Shown here: positions 13,023 to 26,700 of the stretch, piece by piece
How the letters are laid out: every line of letters begins with the position of its first letter
Position numbering within the stretch: the first letter of the stretch is position 1
From: Chaunax sp. Z400
Taxonomy: Eukaryota > Chordata > Actinopteri > Lophiiformes > Chaunacidae
Assembly (NCBI GenBank): GCA_037577475.1
Contig: CM075184.1
Span: forward strand, 28,701,594 to 28,765,593
Reading direction: 5' to 3'
DNA length: 64,000 nt
Notes under the pieces: generated by a model
The model's database searches: none
What the model saw: the letters and a program-made list of their open reading frames with translations, nothing else
What the model was told of the DNA's origin: nothing
Program-made: the position numbers and the translations under genes

Positions 13023-16000
13023 TTAGCCGTCCTCCTTAGGGGGTGTGTACCAGCCTAGGAGGGGGAAACAAAAACAGTAAATAATGTACAGTCATCAGGT
13101 ATTACATAATAATAATAATAACTACAAGCAGATTACATTTGCATGTGCACTGTCCTCCTCAGTGGCTTTCACCTATATTTCCCACCAGGTTTTGAGGATA
13201 TACTATGAAGGCAGATCAATAAGACCAGGCTTTCTTTGTGTGAGCTGGTTCAACAAAACCTCAGACCCCAGTTAAAGATAAGGAGAACCACCACGGTGGT
13301 CATCAACTCTCTTTGTTAACCCAGGCTTTCTGCTTCGGTCTCTTTGCACGGCCCCATCTTTTGGGACTCCTTCTGCACAAAATAGACTGATAGCATGCCC
13401 ACCGCTTCAGTAAAGAGGATGTTATAATAGAAGGCTATGAATAACAAAGATATTACAGCAAAAAAGCAACAGTAAAATTGTTAAGCTATATTTATCCGAC
13501 CACTAACTGCAGGCTCAATGTCGCGTTTATTTCTGTGACAACTTCACATTCGAGCTCTTTAACTTTAAACATGATACAGAATATTTAAACATTATACCAC
13601 ACATCCTTCGTGATAAGAATCACGAAGGATGTGTGGGAAAACGCTTTTTTGGCCAAAATCAAAGAGATTTGTTGATTTAATCAGTGATCTTTTAGCTGCA
13701 ATGTCAGCCATGTAAAACAGACATGGCAGCACAGCAGGAGCAACACTATAAAGTGTTCTTTAGTAGCTGTGACATCATCAAAAAGATTTGCTGCACCACC
13801 AAATGACAGCATGTGGTTCCTGTAACAAAGAAAATGAAATGCATACATTTTACACACAGCTTCACTTGGTTCCATTATCGATATACGGCTCAGCAAGTTT
13901 GCATCATCTGATTTATTCCCTCAGCTGTGAATCTCAGTAAACTGCTCAGAGAGTATCGTCAGGAAAAGGTCACTGAGCAGTATATCTCTGATTTTATTCT
14001 TAACCTCAATACATAACCTCCTCAGGAGCAGGTTAGGTGCATAGTAAGTAATCCTGGTATCTTTCCAGGTAAAAAAACCAAACAAAACTCATCTTTGTGC
14101 CTTAAAAAATCCTCACTCTCATTCATTTTTATGCCTTTACTTAATCTTTGAGGATCTCACGGAAGATCAATAACATCAACGTTTAACTGTGAACTGTTTT
14201 GTTTCTGACCTTGTTGTATCCAATGTCAATTTTTTTATTAGAAGGCACATTAATTGGATTTGACTGGGAATAGTATTTCTATTCTTCAACCATGTGTAAA
14301 ATTTAATTATTGATCGAATCACAAAGCATGCGGTTTATACACACAGAAATATGTTAAGTCTATGAAAGAGTTGTTACATCTGAACATGCCATTTAAAACA
14401 GGCTATTAAGTAAGCAAAGGCAGCGGAAATAAAACCAGTTAATAGTTGGTAAGGCCATTATTTCGTGCCTTTGTCTTCCATAATAAGACACCATGTAATC
14501 ATTATGCATTACTTTCCTGACATCCTGTATAACAAATGCTTTTATAGCCGTTACATTTGTTCAATTCTGATGTCCATTAAGCTTCTATAAAGCAATTTAA
14601 TATGAATTCACAATGATTTCAACTTTACCAACATTAAGTTTTTTAACTATCTATTATTATGTATTTATTATTAAGTAGTTTAGTTCATATTAGTAGAGAC
14701 AAACTCTTAAGTTTAATATAAACACATACAGTAGGGCTTAGATTGGTTATTTTTCTTCAACCCTCCCTTTTATTATGTTAGACAGTCCTAAAAAATAACA
14801 CGTTTACTTTTATCTTTTTTTAAAAATTTGTCAAGAGTCGTGTACATAAGCATTCATCTGAAACAGGAAGCAGTACTTCTGATCAGATCGGTCTGTTTTG
14901 GAAGGTATTTAGAAACTTGAGTACCGTAAACATGTCACATACTCAAATCCTGTTTGCAACTAGATGGAATGTTTTTGCTTTGAGGTCCCAGTGAAACCCC
15001 CAACATGAACTGTGGGCTACTGGATAAGGACCAAGATCTTACTAACAAGTGTAAATAATGGTAAATATGAATTATGGAATAATGTTGTCAGACACAGACA
15101 CTTATCTATATCATGCTAGTATAAAAAGAAATTATGTATTAGTATGGACTACATGCTATATGATATCCGTGTTTGGTACGTACACAGCAGTACAAGCACT
15201 ACTTTTTCAGCTCAGCTCTGATGCCTGGGAAGGGTTTGGTTTCAGTAAACAAGGTCAGTAACGCAGTCCGTTTGAAACTGTAGACAGAAACACTTACCGT
15301 TCTTTTCATGGATCTGAACCAGGGATTTGTAGGACTGCTGTGCTCTGGCAAGATTGTACTGGTTCTGCATTAAAAGATGAAAATAAAGTCAACCCGAGTG
15401 TGTGCACTCGCTTTGTGATGACGGTACAGAATATGAAACAGCAATGACAGCTGTTTCTATCAGCCGGAAAAAAAAGAAGAAAAAGAAAAAAAAGCTTATC
15501 TCATCATCTCTTATTTCAAGAATCAAACCCGGTGTATGGTGCAGGATAATGAACACACATTCTCCCCTTGTCTGGCCATTCATACAAGACTGCTTTCACG
15601 CACTGGTCATCTCCATTTACTGAAGACCAGGCTCTGCAGCTGTAGTGTAGGTTCACTTGTACAGTAGTTTCATACCCGAGTGGGTTTAACACAGATGGCA
15701 TTGGCCTGAAGTCTGACTATTAGTTTGATTAAATCTACAGTAATAAAGTCATCCACTGACTGTTTGGTAGTACTCATTTGTCATGGCTTCTGGGTATACT
15801 GCATTATTTCTTCTATCTAATAAACATATATGACTGCTCAAAGTCAACTCCAGCAAATATAAATAAATAAAATAAATCCAACATTTGCAAGGAGTTCTGG
15901 CATTGATAGCTTCCAGTAAAATAAAACCTAAATTGGGCAGCTTTGGATTGTTCATGTGGAAGGGTTAGTACTTGTGCAAGCTGACAAGTCATGCTAGTCT

Positions 16001-19000
16001 ATACATGTATATTTCCAACATGTTACAACAGTCTATTAAAAAGGTCCCCGTTTTTGAATTTTTTTTTTTTAAGCAAGACACTAAAAACTGACATAACAAC
16101 CCTTCAGACGAACCTTAAAAATCTATACAAATCTGTAAAAAAAAAAAAAGAATTACAAATATCAAAAGGCACAAGTACTTATATTTAATATATGTGTAAA
16201 GAAATATGAGTTGGGTTTGAGAAATATGACTTGGACAAGGTGACAACCCTTTAGACTCCCCTTCAAAATCATGTTTTTATGGTAACCACAAAGAAACAAC
16301 ATTAGTGAAAGATTCAAAATATCAAAAGGCACAACGACTTATGTTTAATATATGTGTAACGTTTGGTGAAGCTAGAATGGACAGCATAGTTTGCAAGATA
16401 TGGTCCGGACAAAAAAAAGATCACTGATGGACGGATGAATGTACTGATGACTAAATCACCATCATTTTTAAGTTAGGGGATAAAAAGAAGATGTACTCAT
16501 TTACCCCTATACTAGTGCTAACAACAATCCAACCTTTACCACCACCAATGCTACAACTAACAACAATAATAATAATAATAATATGTCCTACTAACAACAG
16601 TGTTATAGTGTGTTTGACCTAAATAGGTTTCTATTTTAAAATCAATGCAGTTGTCTATACATAGGTCAAATAATGGTTCATTTGATGCCACACATATGAA
16701 ACTGCAAACCAAAGCATGTTTTTCCAAGTCACCTCTATTTTCTCTTACGCAACTTCAGTCGTTGAATGTTGGACTGCCAGTATAGCAAAAACATTGATGA
16801 TGCACAATCAGTACTGTGGCTGAACGCATCCTGTGTAGATGCAGGAGGAAGACTGAAGACGATCTGCTTATGTCACTATTTTTGTCACTGTCAAAACTTT
16901 TGACTCATCACTGTCCTCCTGAAGATGAATCAATGCCAATGGAAAAGAAGTATCAAAGTATGCGGGCGTTTGACGGATACATCTTTTGAAACTGTTGCAT
17001 TTTTTCGTACGTACAGGGAATGTAAATGAGCCTTAGGAGCCAAGGATCCAGGTCTCTAAGTCAAAGAGGTCTCTTTGGTCCCTTATGTGAGCCCTACACG
17101 AACATACTTGAAATCATAACTCGAGTGCTTTCTCACTTACTTTATTGGCTCCGAACTGCACTCTGGCTTTTCCTTTGACTAAAGTGGCATTGATCTGCAT
17201 GATGACAGACTCAATTGAATAGGCACTGCTCCAACCCTGCAATCAGGAAACCCCAACATCAATGAAAGTAGGCTTTAAGGATACAATTCAGAGTGATCTC
17301 ATTTTATGCAGCACAAATTCACATTCATTTGCGGCTTTAAGTATGTGTGGCATACCTGTTTGGTGAGAAGTTCCATGCACAGGGCACCTCCTCCCAAAAC
17401 ATAACTAAAGCAAGGGGAAAAAAAATATTCAGACAAATGGGTATAACAACACAGTGAAGCCCTATTTGAACAAGGAAAAAAAAATCTATTTCAATTTAAC
17501 AGAGTCTGCACTAGTGCAAAAATGACAAGTGCACCAGCTCAATGGACTCACCCTCCAGAAAGCACAGGGGAAACTACCCGAACAAATGGTGGATCAAAGG
17601 GGAAATTATCCTGTGGACATGAACAGCAAAAACAGTTCATTTGCAAACTTCAAAGACTCCTGGTGTTTCATATTCATTGATACAGAGACAATTTGACTCA
17701 CTTTATATGAGAAGTTTAGTAAAATGTAATCCATTCCTTCCTTTTCCTTTAGGACTTGTAGATCACTGTGTAAGGGGCTATCTGGATCCACCCTGTGGGT
17801 CAGCATCATTTAATTATTCAATCAGTCTGTGTTTATGCCATCAAATGACACACAAGATTCCTAAGTTACTTACGTCCTTAGTTTGACATGCCATTCATAC
17901 AAGCTGTCGTTAACAAGCTCGACTGAGTAGATTCCTGCAAAACAAAGTGGTCAAAGATGAGTCCTGAGATTGTGCTAGTTTTCCATGGTGTTCATTTCAC
18001 TCCGATCTAAAACAAAGAGCACGCCTTTGTTTAGTGTGCATACCTGTCTTGTAACTCTGAGACCTGTAGATCTCTCTAAGCTCCTTCATCAGGCGGTCAG
18101 AGGCTTGCACTGAACCAGATACAGCTCCCTGTAAATATAAAACAACTGTTACCAATTAGGCGAAGAACATTTGCTTTAACATTCACCATAAGGGTAGACC
18201 TGTCATCTGTACTGAACATCCACCAACATCAGAGAGAAAGCTTTATTCCACTACATATCAATATTTATTAGTGCACCCCTTGAGAGAATGCTTCACTGAT
18301 CCTCAAAATATAAAAAAAAGAAAAGAAAATAGGTCAATGGGAGGCATGCAACACTGACTCACAGCTGAGCCAGTGAACAAGATGATGAGCAAGTGAAATA
18401 ATTGCTCTGTAAATTCAATTAAGAAATTATTTAAAATAGCCATTATGATAATTATGTTGTTGATAATTAAAATAACAAAGCATGATAATATTCTTCCATT
18501 TATAGCTTCCATAGACACAAAAACAACTGCCCCATGAGACAACACTAGAGTTATAAAAAAAAAAGGAACTCTAAATAATCTAATTATTTTAAAACTGAAG
18601 CTTTAAGGTGCCACAAGAGAAGAGCAGAGATGCAATACAGCTGGATTACAACCACAAACTGCCGTGCTCGTGTCATGTGAGATCACGGTAAGCAGTCCTG
18701 CTGCCCAAATCATGTTACCTTGCAATGCAGCAAGATTTGTGAGATAACACAAGAATCTACCTGCCCCAAATATATAGCAAAGACACTTGAGCCGTTTCCT
18801 CATATGAACTCTGGCCAGTATTCGGAGAATCAGGTCTGGAATTGCACTTTCACACGTCTGTAGCTTATAACAGTAGATGTCAGACATGTTCTAGTGTACT
18901 GGTTTGCATTATGAGAGGGGTGGCGCCTGTGTAGGACGTGCAGAGAGAGGGCTCGTCTGTAATGAGGAGTGTTTTTGCTGGTGCTACATGCTATATGTAT

Positions 19001-22000
19001 TTGAACACATCCACATTATCTATGAAAGAGTGCAAAGCAATATACAGGCACCGACCGCACCACGCCATCTCACTCAGTGTGAATTCTACATTCAAAGACT
19101 TGCTCCACCCTTGGGCTCAATCGCCTCTGCAATAAGGAACTAGGAAGGTAAAATCTGTTTTTTTCAGTTTCAACTAATTTGAACATTTGCATTCACACAT
19201 ACAGCTTATTTAGGTAACGTCCAGAGATGTTCAGGGTAGCAGTGAATACGGTGTGAATAACAGTGTGTCAATCCAACTCTATTGTGAACTCTTGGGGGAA
19301 AAATAATATTGCCAAATCTCTAGTGGTGGACACATTTCTACCATCACATGGCATATACTGTCATAAAGCCTGCCTTAAGATGAGTAAGAGCACAGTGAGA
19401 ATGTCACATGTTAAATATATGGCAGAAATGTTTCATTACTTGTTTCCTTCTTATTCAAAACTTCTCAATTTTTTAATTCAGAAAAGTGATCACTACTTAG
19501 AATGAGCATTTATCATTTTTATACACATTGAATGTCAGTTTTAACATCATCTACCATAGTGTGAAGTTAAATCCTAGATAAACCAGAAGCCCCTTAGCGC
19601 CTCAAAAAATGAATTAAGTGAATTAAGACTTACATTCAAGTGGTCCTGCCTCTGGTTCTTTCGGATCTTCTCCAGGATGGCCAGATTCTCCTTCTCGATA
19701 CCGTCATCTTCAGATTTCTTCCCATCCACAGGCTCCTCCTCTTTCATTTCATAGTGGTCCAGATCCTCTATGTCCTGTTGGTTCAGATTTGATCATTTAA
19801 AACTTGTTACTGGTTTCCCAGGAGGATATGCAGCATAAAAAACAAAGCCTGTGCCAAGTCAAGAGCTGTGATAAAACTTACTTCTTCACCAGAATAACAT
19901 TGTGACAAAGACAGCATTGCCAATGTCAATATATAGGATGAGTTGATAATAAACAACTCAAAGATAATAATCACGTGTAAAACTGGTATCTTCTCGCATG
20001 TAATAAGAACAGCCCAACATATTCCTGACAACATGTGACGAAGGGCAAATACATGGTTCATGCAAGTTCACAAATGCAGACATGAACGTGGGAACTTCTA
20101 GCTACTTCTAGGATTGTTGTGTTCTGGAATGTGTTACCAGAAAATCCTAAGGCAAGCACGAGCTGCAGCCTGCTGGCGTTATAGTATGAAACAACAAAAG
20201 AAAGCAGACTCTTTCCGTGTGGGTTAACTTCCGCTCAAAACAACCATGGCTGACCAGTTTTAGCTGAACATGTCTGACTCAATATGCGTCAGCATATCTG
20301 TGAAACTTTGTCAACCCCTCTCTTTTCTCATCGTCCATCTTTTGTGCTGTAGGTACAGCAGTATGCATTCCTCCACAGATGCCATCTTTATTCACTACTG
20401 CGGTCACAGAAAAGCGATTCAACATTGTCCCCTTGAGGAATGTCTGTTATCTCCACCAGTGCGTAAGTGTGCGTGCTGATTATGTTAACAAGGGATGCAT
20501 GTTTCTACAAGCTGGGCCAGGTGTTGTCATTTGAGTTCCCGTGCTTACATGGACAATGTTTCTTCCCTCACATGGAAGGAGCATACACAAGTGTTTCATG
20601 ATTGAATAGCTACCCCAACCTCAACAGAGGAATACAACGGGTGAGCAAAGGTCATAACTTACCTCTCCCATCTCCTCCTCCTCCTCCTCTTCAGATGTAA
20701 CCTCCTCTGTCCCATGCTATATACACAAAAACCATGAGAAACACCCTTTAGTGACCATGAGCACAGCAGGAGTCGATTGATCAGTTTTGCGGACATCTTC
20801 AAACAAATCAACAGGGCAATGTAATGTAATGTAGGCGGCTGTTTCATCACTGAACAGAAGTTTGGAAGTGATTGATTATCCATCCTTATTTAAAGCAAGC
20901 ATATTCCTTAAAAGTAATAAAATAATGGCCATGACCCAGCAGTGTCATTCTATGCCATGCTATGTTGTGGTATTTGACACAGCTAGGTAGACAGCCTTGC
21001 CTTTCGGTCTTGTCCCACAGGGCCTGCTGGTAGTGGCTGGTCCAGCATCTCAACATCTGGATGCTGGGGGAGGTTATACAGCCGACAAAGGTCACATATG
21101 AGTTTCTTCAACTGCTGTAAAAGCTAGAAAAGACAAACCACAATCAAAACGGGCTATAGAGTTAGCTAAACCAAAAAATATTGCTGATGCAACTACACAA
21201 GAGTTGTCACATCAGATGTGGCAGAAATTCTATCTCAGGCATGAATAACAGAATTCTTTTAAAACTATTTTAGAGATTCCTGACTGCCAAACTATTACTT
21301 CATGATTGTGTGAGACAATGTAAGCAGAATGGTCACATGAGACTTTAAGGGATATACACAACATATTATCGAAGCACTGCAGATAAATGCGGTTTGACTG
21401 ACACTGAGATGTTGTACAAAACAATGAGATGACAGTCATTAATTCATTAGATCAGCTTGAAAATTTGGTGCATTTCAAATATAAAAGGTACTTCTATAAC
21501 ATCTGTGCAACAGTAACAAATTAGAAAGATCTTATTTATCCATAGGATCGCATGGTTTGTCCCTTACCTACACACTACATTACCAACGAAGACCAAGTTA
21601 TTGTTCAAACTGCAAAAAATAATAGCTAAAAAGCTGACAGCATATCTATAAAAAAGTGCATTTTGTATTCTACAAGCAGAAGAGCAAGAAAAAGTAGGCT
21701 AACCAAGCTCAGGATGTCACACCACACCATGATGACATAAAAACCTGATAGTCAGAAAATGTGCCCTGAAAGGTTGTCACAATGATCTTATGACACGACC
21801 ATTTAGTCTGCTGAAAACATGTCTGTACTCCCCAGTTATAAGTGCTCATCCATTTCATTAACACATTAATTTAAGCAGGACATGCTAACTGTTAAACTGA
21901 CAAGACATTTAAAGCCCATTCCAAACTAAAATGACAAAAAAAGAGTCTTAAATGAGTTGATGATCAAAAATGTTTCAAGTCAAACACTTTATGAAATGCA

Positions 22001-23230
22001 GTCTAAGATAATGTGAAATCCAATGCTAAGTGAACATTGTAGCAAACACACACACCAAAATCAAAACAGTGCACCAAAAGTTGTTTCACACCACCATTAT
22101 CTGCCTCCTACTGAAGTTGCTGAACACAATTATATCACAATAATGAACAGAAAATGCTTTTGCTGTTATGTAGTCTGGTCAGTACACATTTAGCAAAGCA
22201 ATCCAGTTAAGTCAAATACTGTAGAGCGGTTTTTCTTTATTTTTTAGTTTGCTCATATGCATATATCTGAGGGACTATGAATTTGAATTTGCTGAAGCAT
22301 CTTCAAGTGACTTTTAACGATTTAATGTGATATTTTAAGAGGTGGTCAGCTGGTAAATTAATCATCTGCTTATTGCTCATATTTGTTAACTCGACTACTG
22401 CATCACAAGATGATCTCTGTCTTGGAACAAGCGTTCCACAAAACATTATGTATGGTATTTTGGATGACAGGGGCTTTAAGGTTGACCTTCACTATGAATA
22501 ATAATTGTCAGCATTTTGCAATAAATGGTGCAAAACTCATGGCGTCTCATCAGTGACACATAGAGAAACAAGTGGTCTACGATAATTACCAGGGTGCTGC
22601 CTTTCCTCACATCTTCCAACCTCTCCAAAACTTGCGCCAAGCTCGGGTCATCAGAGTCCACAAACCATATTGGAGGCGTAGATGGATAGGATTCCTAAAG
22701 CCAGTTGAGGACAACAAAACATTTGACCAATATACTTCCGAATCGCAAGGTTAAACAGAACCAGTTAATAATGTCATCTCTGGATTATAACATTAGCATA
22801 CATGGTGCAGCGTTAGCTTAAAGCGATGATTGCTCAACAGTACTGTTCAATATTAGTTAGTCAATCAAAGCAAAACCCTTCAACCAAGATAGTCTAGCGC
22901 CCACTGACACTAGCTTATAAAACTACGCAAAATTGATCCCGCATAGCATCAGACTGTAAAATTGTGAAGGTAGCCAAATACCTGGCTAGCAAGTTAACAA
23001 GCTAACTTTAGCTCGCTAACGACAATCAAGAACGTACATAAATCCTAACATCTACGTTTCTGTCCCCTTACCGTTATGTTACAGTGGATAATTAGTAGCT
23101 TATCGCCGGTTACATTAAACTGGCAGCTAAGCTCGTCAGGCTTCCAGTCAATGATCCTGAACCGTTCGTGGTTTGGATCAAAAATGGACTCCAAAAACTT
23201 CAGTTCGGCCTTCAGCCCCGACACCGACAT
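13023..23230 (-). CDS. ube2q2: Ubiquitin-conjugating enzyme E2 Q2
   Basis: This E2 enzyme carries ubiquitin as a thioester and passes it to substrates with E3 ligases. Coding exons on the minus strand, 5' to 3': 23230-23072, 22694-22590, 21114-21001, 20716-20663, 19774-19634, 18128-18044, 17934-17874, 17792-17702, 17610-17552, 17404-17356, 17236-17141, 15364-15298, 13054-13023. They total 1113 nt, all phases agree, and they encode 370 aa (human about 375). The start [20 protein letters not shown] matches the UBE2Q N-terminal RWD-like region. Residues about 135-141 are a Glu run. The C-terminal UBC fold contains [15 protein letters not shown] with the predicted catalytic Cys near residue 299. 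The protein ends [10 protein letters not shown]. The third intron appears to use a GC donor. UBE2Q2 is preferred over the longer-headed paralogue UBE2Q1 because of the N-terminus and length. Confidence 0.96.
13597..13636. repeat. Perfect 18-bp inverted repeat with 4-nt loop
   Basis: The left arm 13597-13614 (CCACACATCCTTCGTGAT) and right arm 13619-13636 are exact reverse complements, separated by AAGA. The hairpin lies in the last intron of ube2q2, about 550 bases from the terminal exon. The arms are short for a miRNA precursor. Confidence 0.95.
16094..16360. repeat. Imperfect tandem duplication in the last-but-one ube2q2 intron
   Basis: The 43-base stretch 16157-16199 recurs at 16317-16359 with three mismatches (core ATCAAAAGGCACAA). 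An upstream block near 16095 (ACAACCCTTCAGAC) recurs near 16242 (ACAACCCTTTAGAC). Together they suggest duplication of a segment of about 150 bp followed by small indels. Confidence 0.75.
20999..21001 (-). other. GC-type 5' splice site in ube2q2 intron 3
   Basis: The minus strand reads AAG|GCAAGG at the end of exon 3 (last exon base 21001). Exon 4 starts in phase at 20716 after ATATAG. No GT nearby keeps the frame and joins QPLPAG to the EEVTSEEEE segment as well. GC donors are a known minor class with AG|GCAAG consensus. Confidence 0.7.
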
Positions 23231-23241
23231 CTTCCACGCAT
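23212..23241 (-). other. Short upstream ORF overlapping the ube2q2 start
   Basis: An ATG at 23241-23239 lies 11 nt upstream of the ube2q2 ATG, in another frame with a purine at -3. It reads nine codons (MRGRCRCRG) and stops at 23214-23212, inside the main coding sequence. If the transcript starts upstream, this overlapping uORF would force leaky scanning. Confidence 0.75.
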
Positions 23242-23770
23242 CTCCGGCTGGGCCGCTGGGGAAGGGGAGAAGTCGGGACTTAGCTTTTAGCTAGCTAAAG
23301 CCACAACGTAGATTTTAGTAGAATTTTGAATATAAAAGTGGCAACAGGATGATGGAGAGCCTGGGTATGTAGCTGGATACCCAATGACAGCTACAAACAG
23401 CGTCCGGTCAAATTTTCAGCGTAGCCAGACTGATTTGCTGATGAAGTAGTTAACGTTAGCATTTGCACTCGCCAAAAATGCTAGCGAGCGAGTTAGCGTG
23501 CTAGTCCGTTGTTGTTGTCTTTCCGTCTATTGTTGTTGTCTGCCTATGATAACTACACTTTAAGGCTCTCGTGGTGTCTCGTGACCGTCTTCTCACAGTC
23601 ACATCTGACGGTTCCTTATTGGCAACTTAACCGGGGAAAAGTCATGCAACCTCCACGATCTGAACTTAAATCCCGTTGAAGGGATAGTGTTTTCATCCCG
23701 GTGTACAACTGTATTGCTGGCCTCTTGTGGGGTTTAAAGATGGCGTTGTGCAATCTCCCCGTTCCTGCAG
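23242..23770 (-). promoter_or_regulatory. Putative ube2q2 promoter and 5'UTR region
   Basis: Sequence immediately upstream of the ube2q2 start, richer in CG dinucleotides than its surroundings, with GCTAGCGAGCGAGTTAGCG-type repeats near 23480. The motif AAGATGGCG near 23737 (plus strand) resembles a YY1 site common at housekeeping promoters. No TATA box was evident. Assignment rests on position and composition. Confidence 0.45.
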
Positions 23771-26700
23771 AATCCCAGCATTCAGCGCGTCCTCAATTTA
23801 TTTGAGGGTGAGGAAATAAAGCAAAGTTTACAGTTGTGAATTATTTAGTTAAATATGTATGCGGGTTAATAGCTTCAGTGTGATTATAATTTAATTATAT
23901 GTGAAAATAATCAGACAGAATTAAACTGGTGCACAAACTTGAATAAAATTGTACTGAATCATTTTGATTCAGCACCACAGGGATGACTGAAATTATTGTC
24001 ATGCAAATTATGCTTGATGCAGTGTTAGGCACAGAGTTAGAATAATTTTATCATTACAATAATCAAATTGTGTTACAGACATATAAAGAAAAAACATTAT
24101 TGGCATGTAAATTACTAAAATAGGTTTTGTTTGAAAATTTGAGCATTTGAGATTACATCTACATCAGGTATAACCTGCACACTATTCTACTGTATTATAA
24201 TTAGTAGGCCTATAACACATTAGTGGTCAATACCTGCATGTACTACAACATATGAAGGGCCATTTCTCGTATATGCTTTTGTATAAAAATAATATGTTGG
24301 CTTCAACGCATAGCAAGGAAAGTGAAAATGATGTCCAAGGATGAATACCAACAACAGCATAGGTACACATGATGAGCAGGTGTATCGTGAAGTACATCCA
24401 CCTGTAGTTAATCTATTCTTATTTGTGTGAATTACCAGTCTCAAAGTATTCTGTGTGTGTTTTAACTTATAAGATAAGATCACAATTAGTAGCACATAAT
24501 GTTTGTAACATATAATTTTCATCATCATCATTTATTTTGATGATGACACATACAAACAATAAAATATTAATTGTAGAATATAAAGCGTAATATTCCCACT
24601 GGCTGATGCATACTGCATCTACTCTGCCCACAAGAATCTAGGAAAATAACTGGTCTTCTTTCACATGTTTTCGCTGAATCTTTCCAAAAACAAACTATAA
24701 AAAAACAATGTACCTTTGTAACATTTCATGAGTGTAGTAATGTCTAATGGCCACTAGACGGTAATGTTGGCTCAAATTTTGAACAACCAGGGTTAGGGTT
24801 AAAGGAGGTAAAGCTTTTGCCAACAGAAGACTCTGTTGTTTGGCCTTCATCTCTACTAAGCAGTGGTTACTGTGTGTTAGATTGCATTAAAAATCTACTC
24901 TATTCACATGTGTGTATGTACTGCAAATGTTTCAATAATTTTGATGGTTGAACGAATGGCAATCATGCCTATTTGCATGTTTGTCAAGAAACTACTCTTT
25001 GATAGCTCTCTATAAAAATGAAAAGTTGGAGATATTTTGACTTTCAGGTTGAGATTCAGATAGGCACTGTGCAAGGAGGATGCCAGAAAGTCTTCAGGAA
25101 GTAGTTCTTACTAAGTCTGTGAATTAAATCAGACAAGAGTGGGTTTCAGGTGGCGAACCTTAAAAGCAAACTTTGAATCCATTCTTGTGTGTCAGCCTGT
25201 TATCAGGAGTAACTTAGGAGTAGCTGACTGGCCCAGAATAGTGCTTTGCTGTTGGCTCTAATAATGCTATCATGAGGTCTCCTTTTCAAGAGGTGTAACC
25301 TTTCTTTTATGTTGCTTTCAGTATTGAGGAATAACACTGTGTTTGCCATTTTAAAGGTCCTTAAACTAAAGGGGCGGGGGAGTTGACCCCGTTGTCCAAA
25401 GCTGTGCGTCTCACTGGTGATGTGTGTGTATATGCAGCTGCAGGTATTGGCCTAGAGATGACTATAGATTAACCTTGGTCTCACACAGGATATAGTTCAA
25501 ACACAGGTTTGGTTAAGTCTGTCATACAGTGACTTAACACGCTTATAAATTCACTGTGTACAATATTGGAAGTGTGTGCAGTAAACTCTAAAAAATCTAC
25601 CTGAACTCACTCAGGCCAGGGTTTTTGTTAATGTAATGGTTCCTCAGGAAAGGTCAAGGTTCCAGTCTAGCAAACATTGTAAGTGGGGTTGGTGTGTAAA
25701 GTCAGCTGGAGTTGGAGAGTGCAGAACACAATTTGCAGCTAACCTTTCTCTCTACGATCATGTATGCGTCTGCATTAATGAGTGAAGGCTGCCTCTGCAT
25801 GGGCACTACCTGCTGCAGTGGGTTGGTTTGTACAATGAATATTGGCCTTCAGAAGTCAGGGCCAGACTGTGATCTGTGATATTTATTCTAGGTACAGTAG
25901 GTCACAAGGGTTTGAGTGATTGGGGAGGGATATCATTTAGTTCCCTGTTGAAATTCAGCTATACTTCCAGTACCAAGACAGGCTGGTTGAATATATTTCA
26001 CCACATGAGCAACAAAATACATGACATGAGCTGAAGGTACTCTAATAAAATTGATCATAGGATTTTTGATTAAAAAATAATATTAATGACTCTATGTATA
26101 CTTTCTGCTCTTCCACCTTGCCCCCTCCTTCACTTCATTTAACAGCCGCTGACCTCTGCTACCCAAGTTGACTTTTTAACCAGCAGGTTAAATCAATTAG
26201 AATGCATTCTTCATTGTGTTGCTACCCTGTATTGATTGTTTATTGAGGAGAGTGTGTTGAGGGACTTGTCTTCTATATGTGTCTACTGTTAGGATGTCAT
26301 GTTATAGGACACAGGAGTTGTATAACATCCTGCAAAAAGCAATTAACCCCCCCTTGCTAAATGTGTTGCATCTTGCCACTGGTCTACCCACAGCAGACAG
26401 CCACTGGAAGACACTCTCACACAAGTTGATTATACCAGGAAAAAAATAAAATAAATAAATATATATATATACTCTTGACAGGTCATTAATGACCGATGAC
26501 ACACTATGCATACATATTTGATTTCATGGTGTTTTTCTTATTCTATGTGTAAATTAAATAGTGCCACAAGGGAAAAGATATTGTATATGGTTCCTTATTG
26601 ATTGCACCTATAGCATCACATCCATTTCACTCATGATGAGGATGTGCAAATGAAGGACAGGAGATTTGCCACTGAGAAATGGATTGTAGACCTCAATACT

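Noticed and set aside
15402..15623. Open frames with Lys- or Phe-rich runs
   Set aside because: They arise from an A-rich tract beside ube2q2 exon 12 and have no similarity or splice support.
22572..22754. Plus-strand open frame opposite ube2q2 exon 2
   Set aside because: Antisense shadow of a well-supported minus-strand exon.
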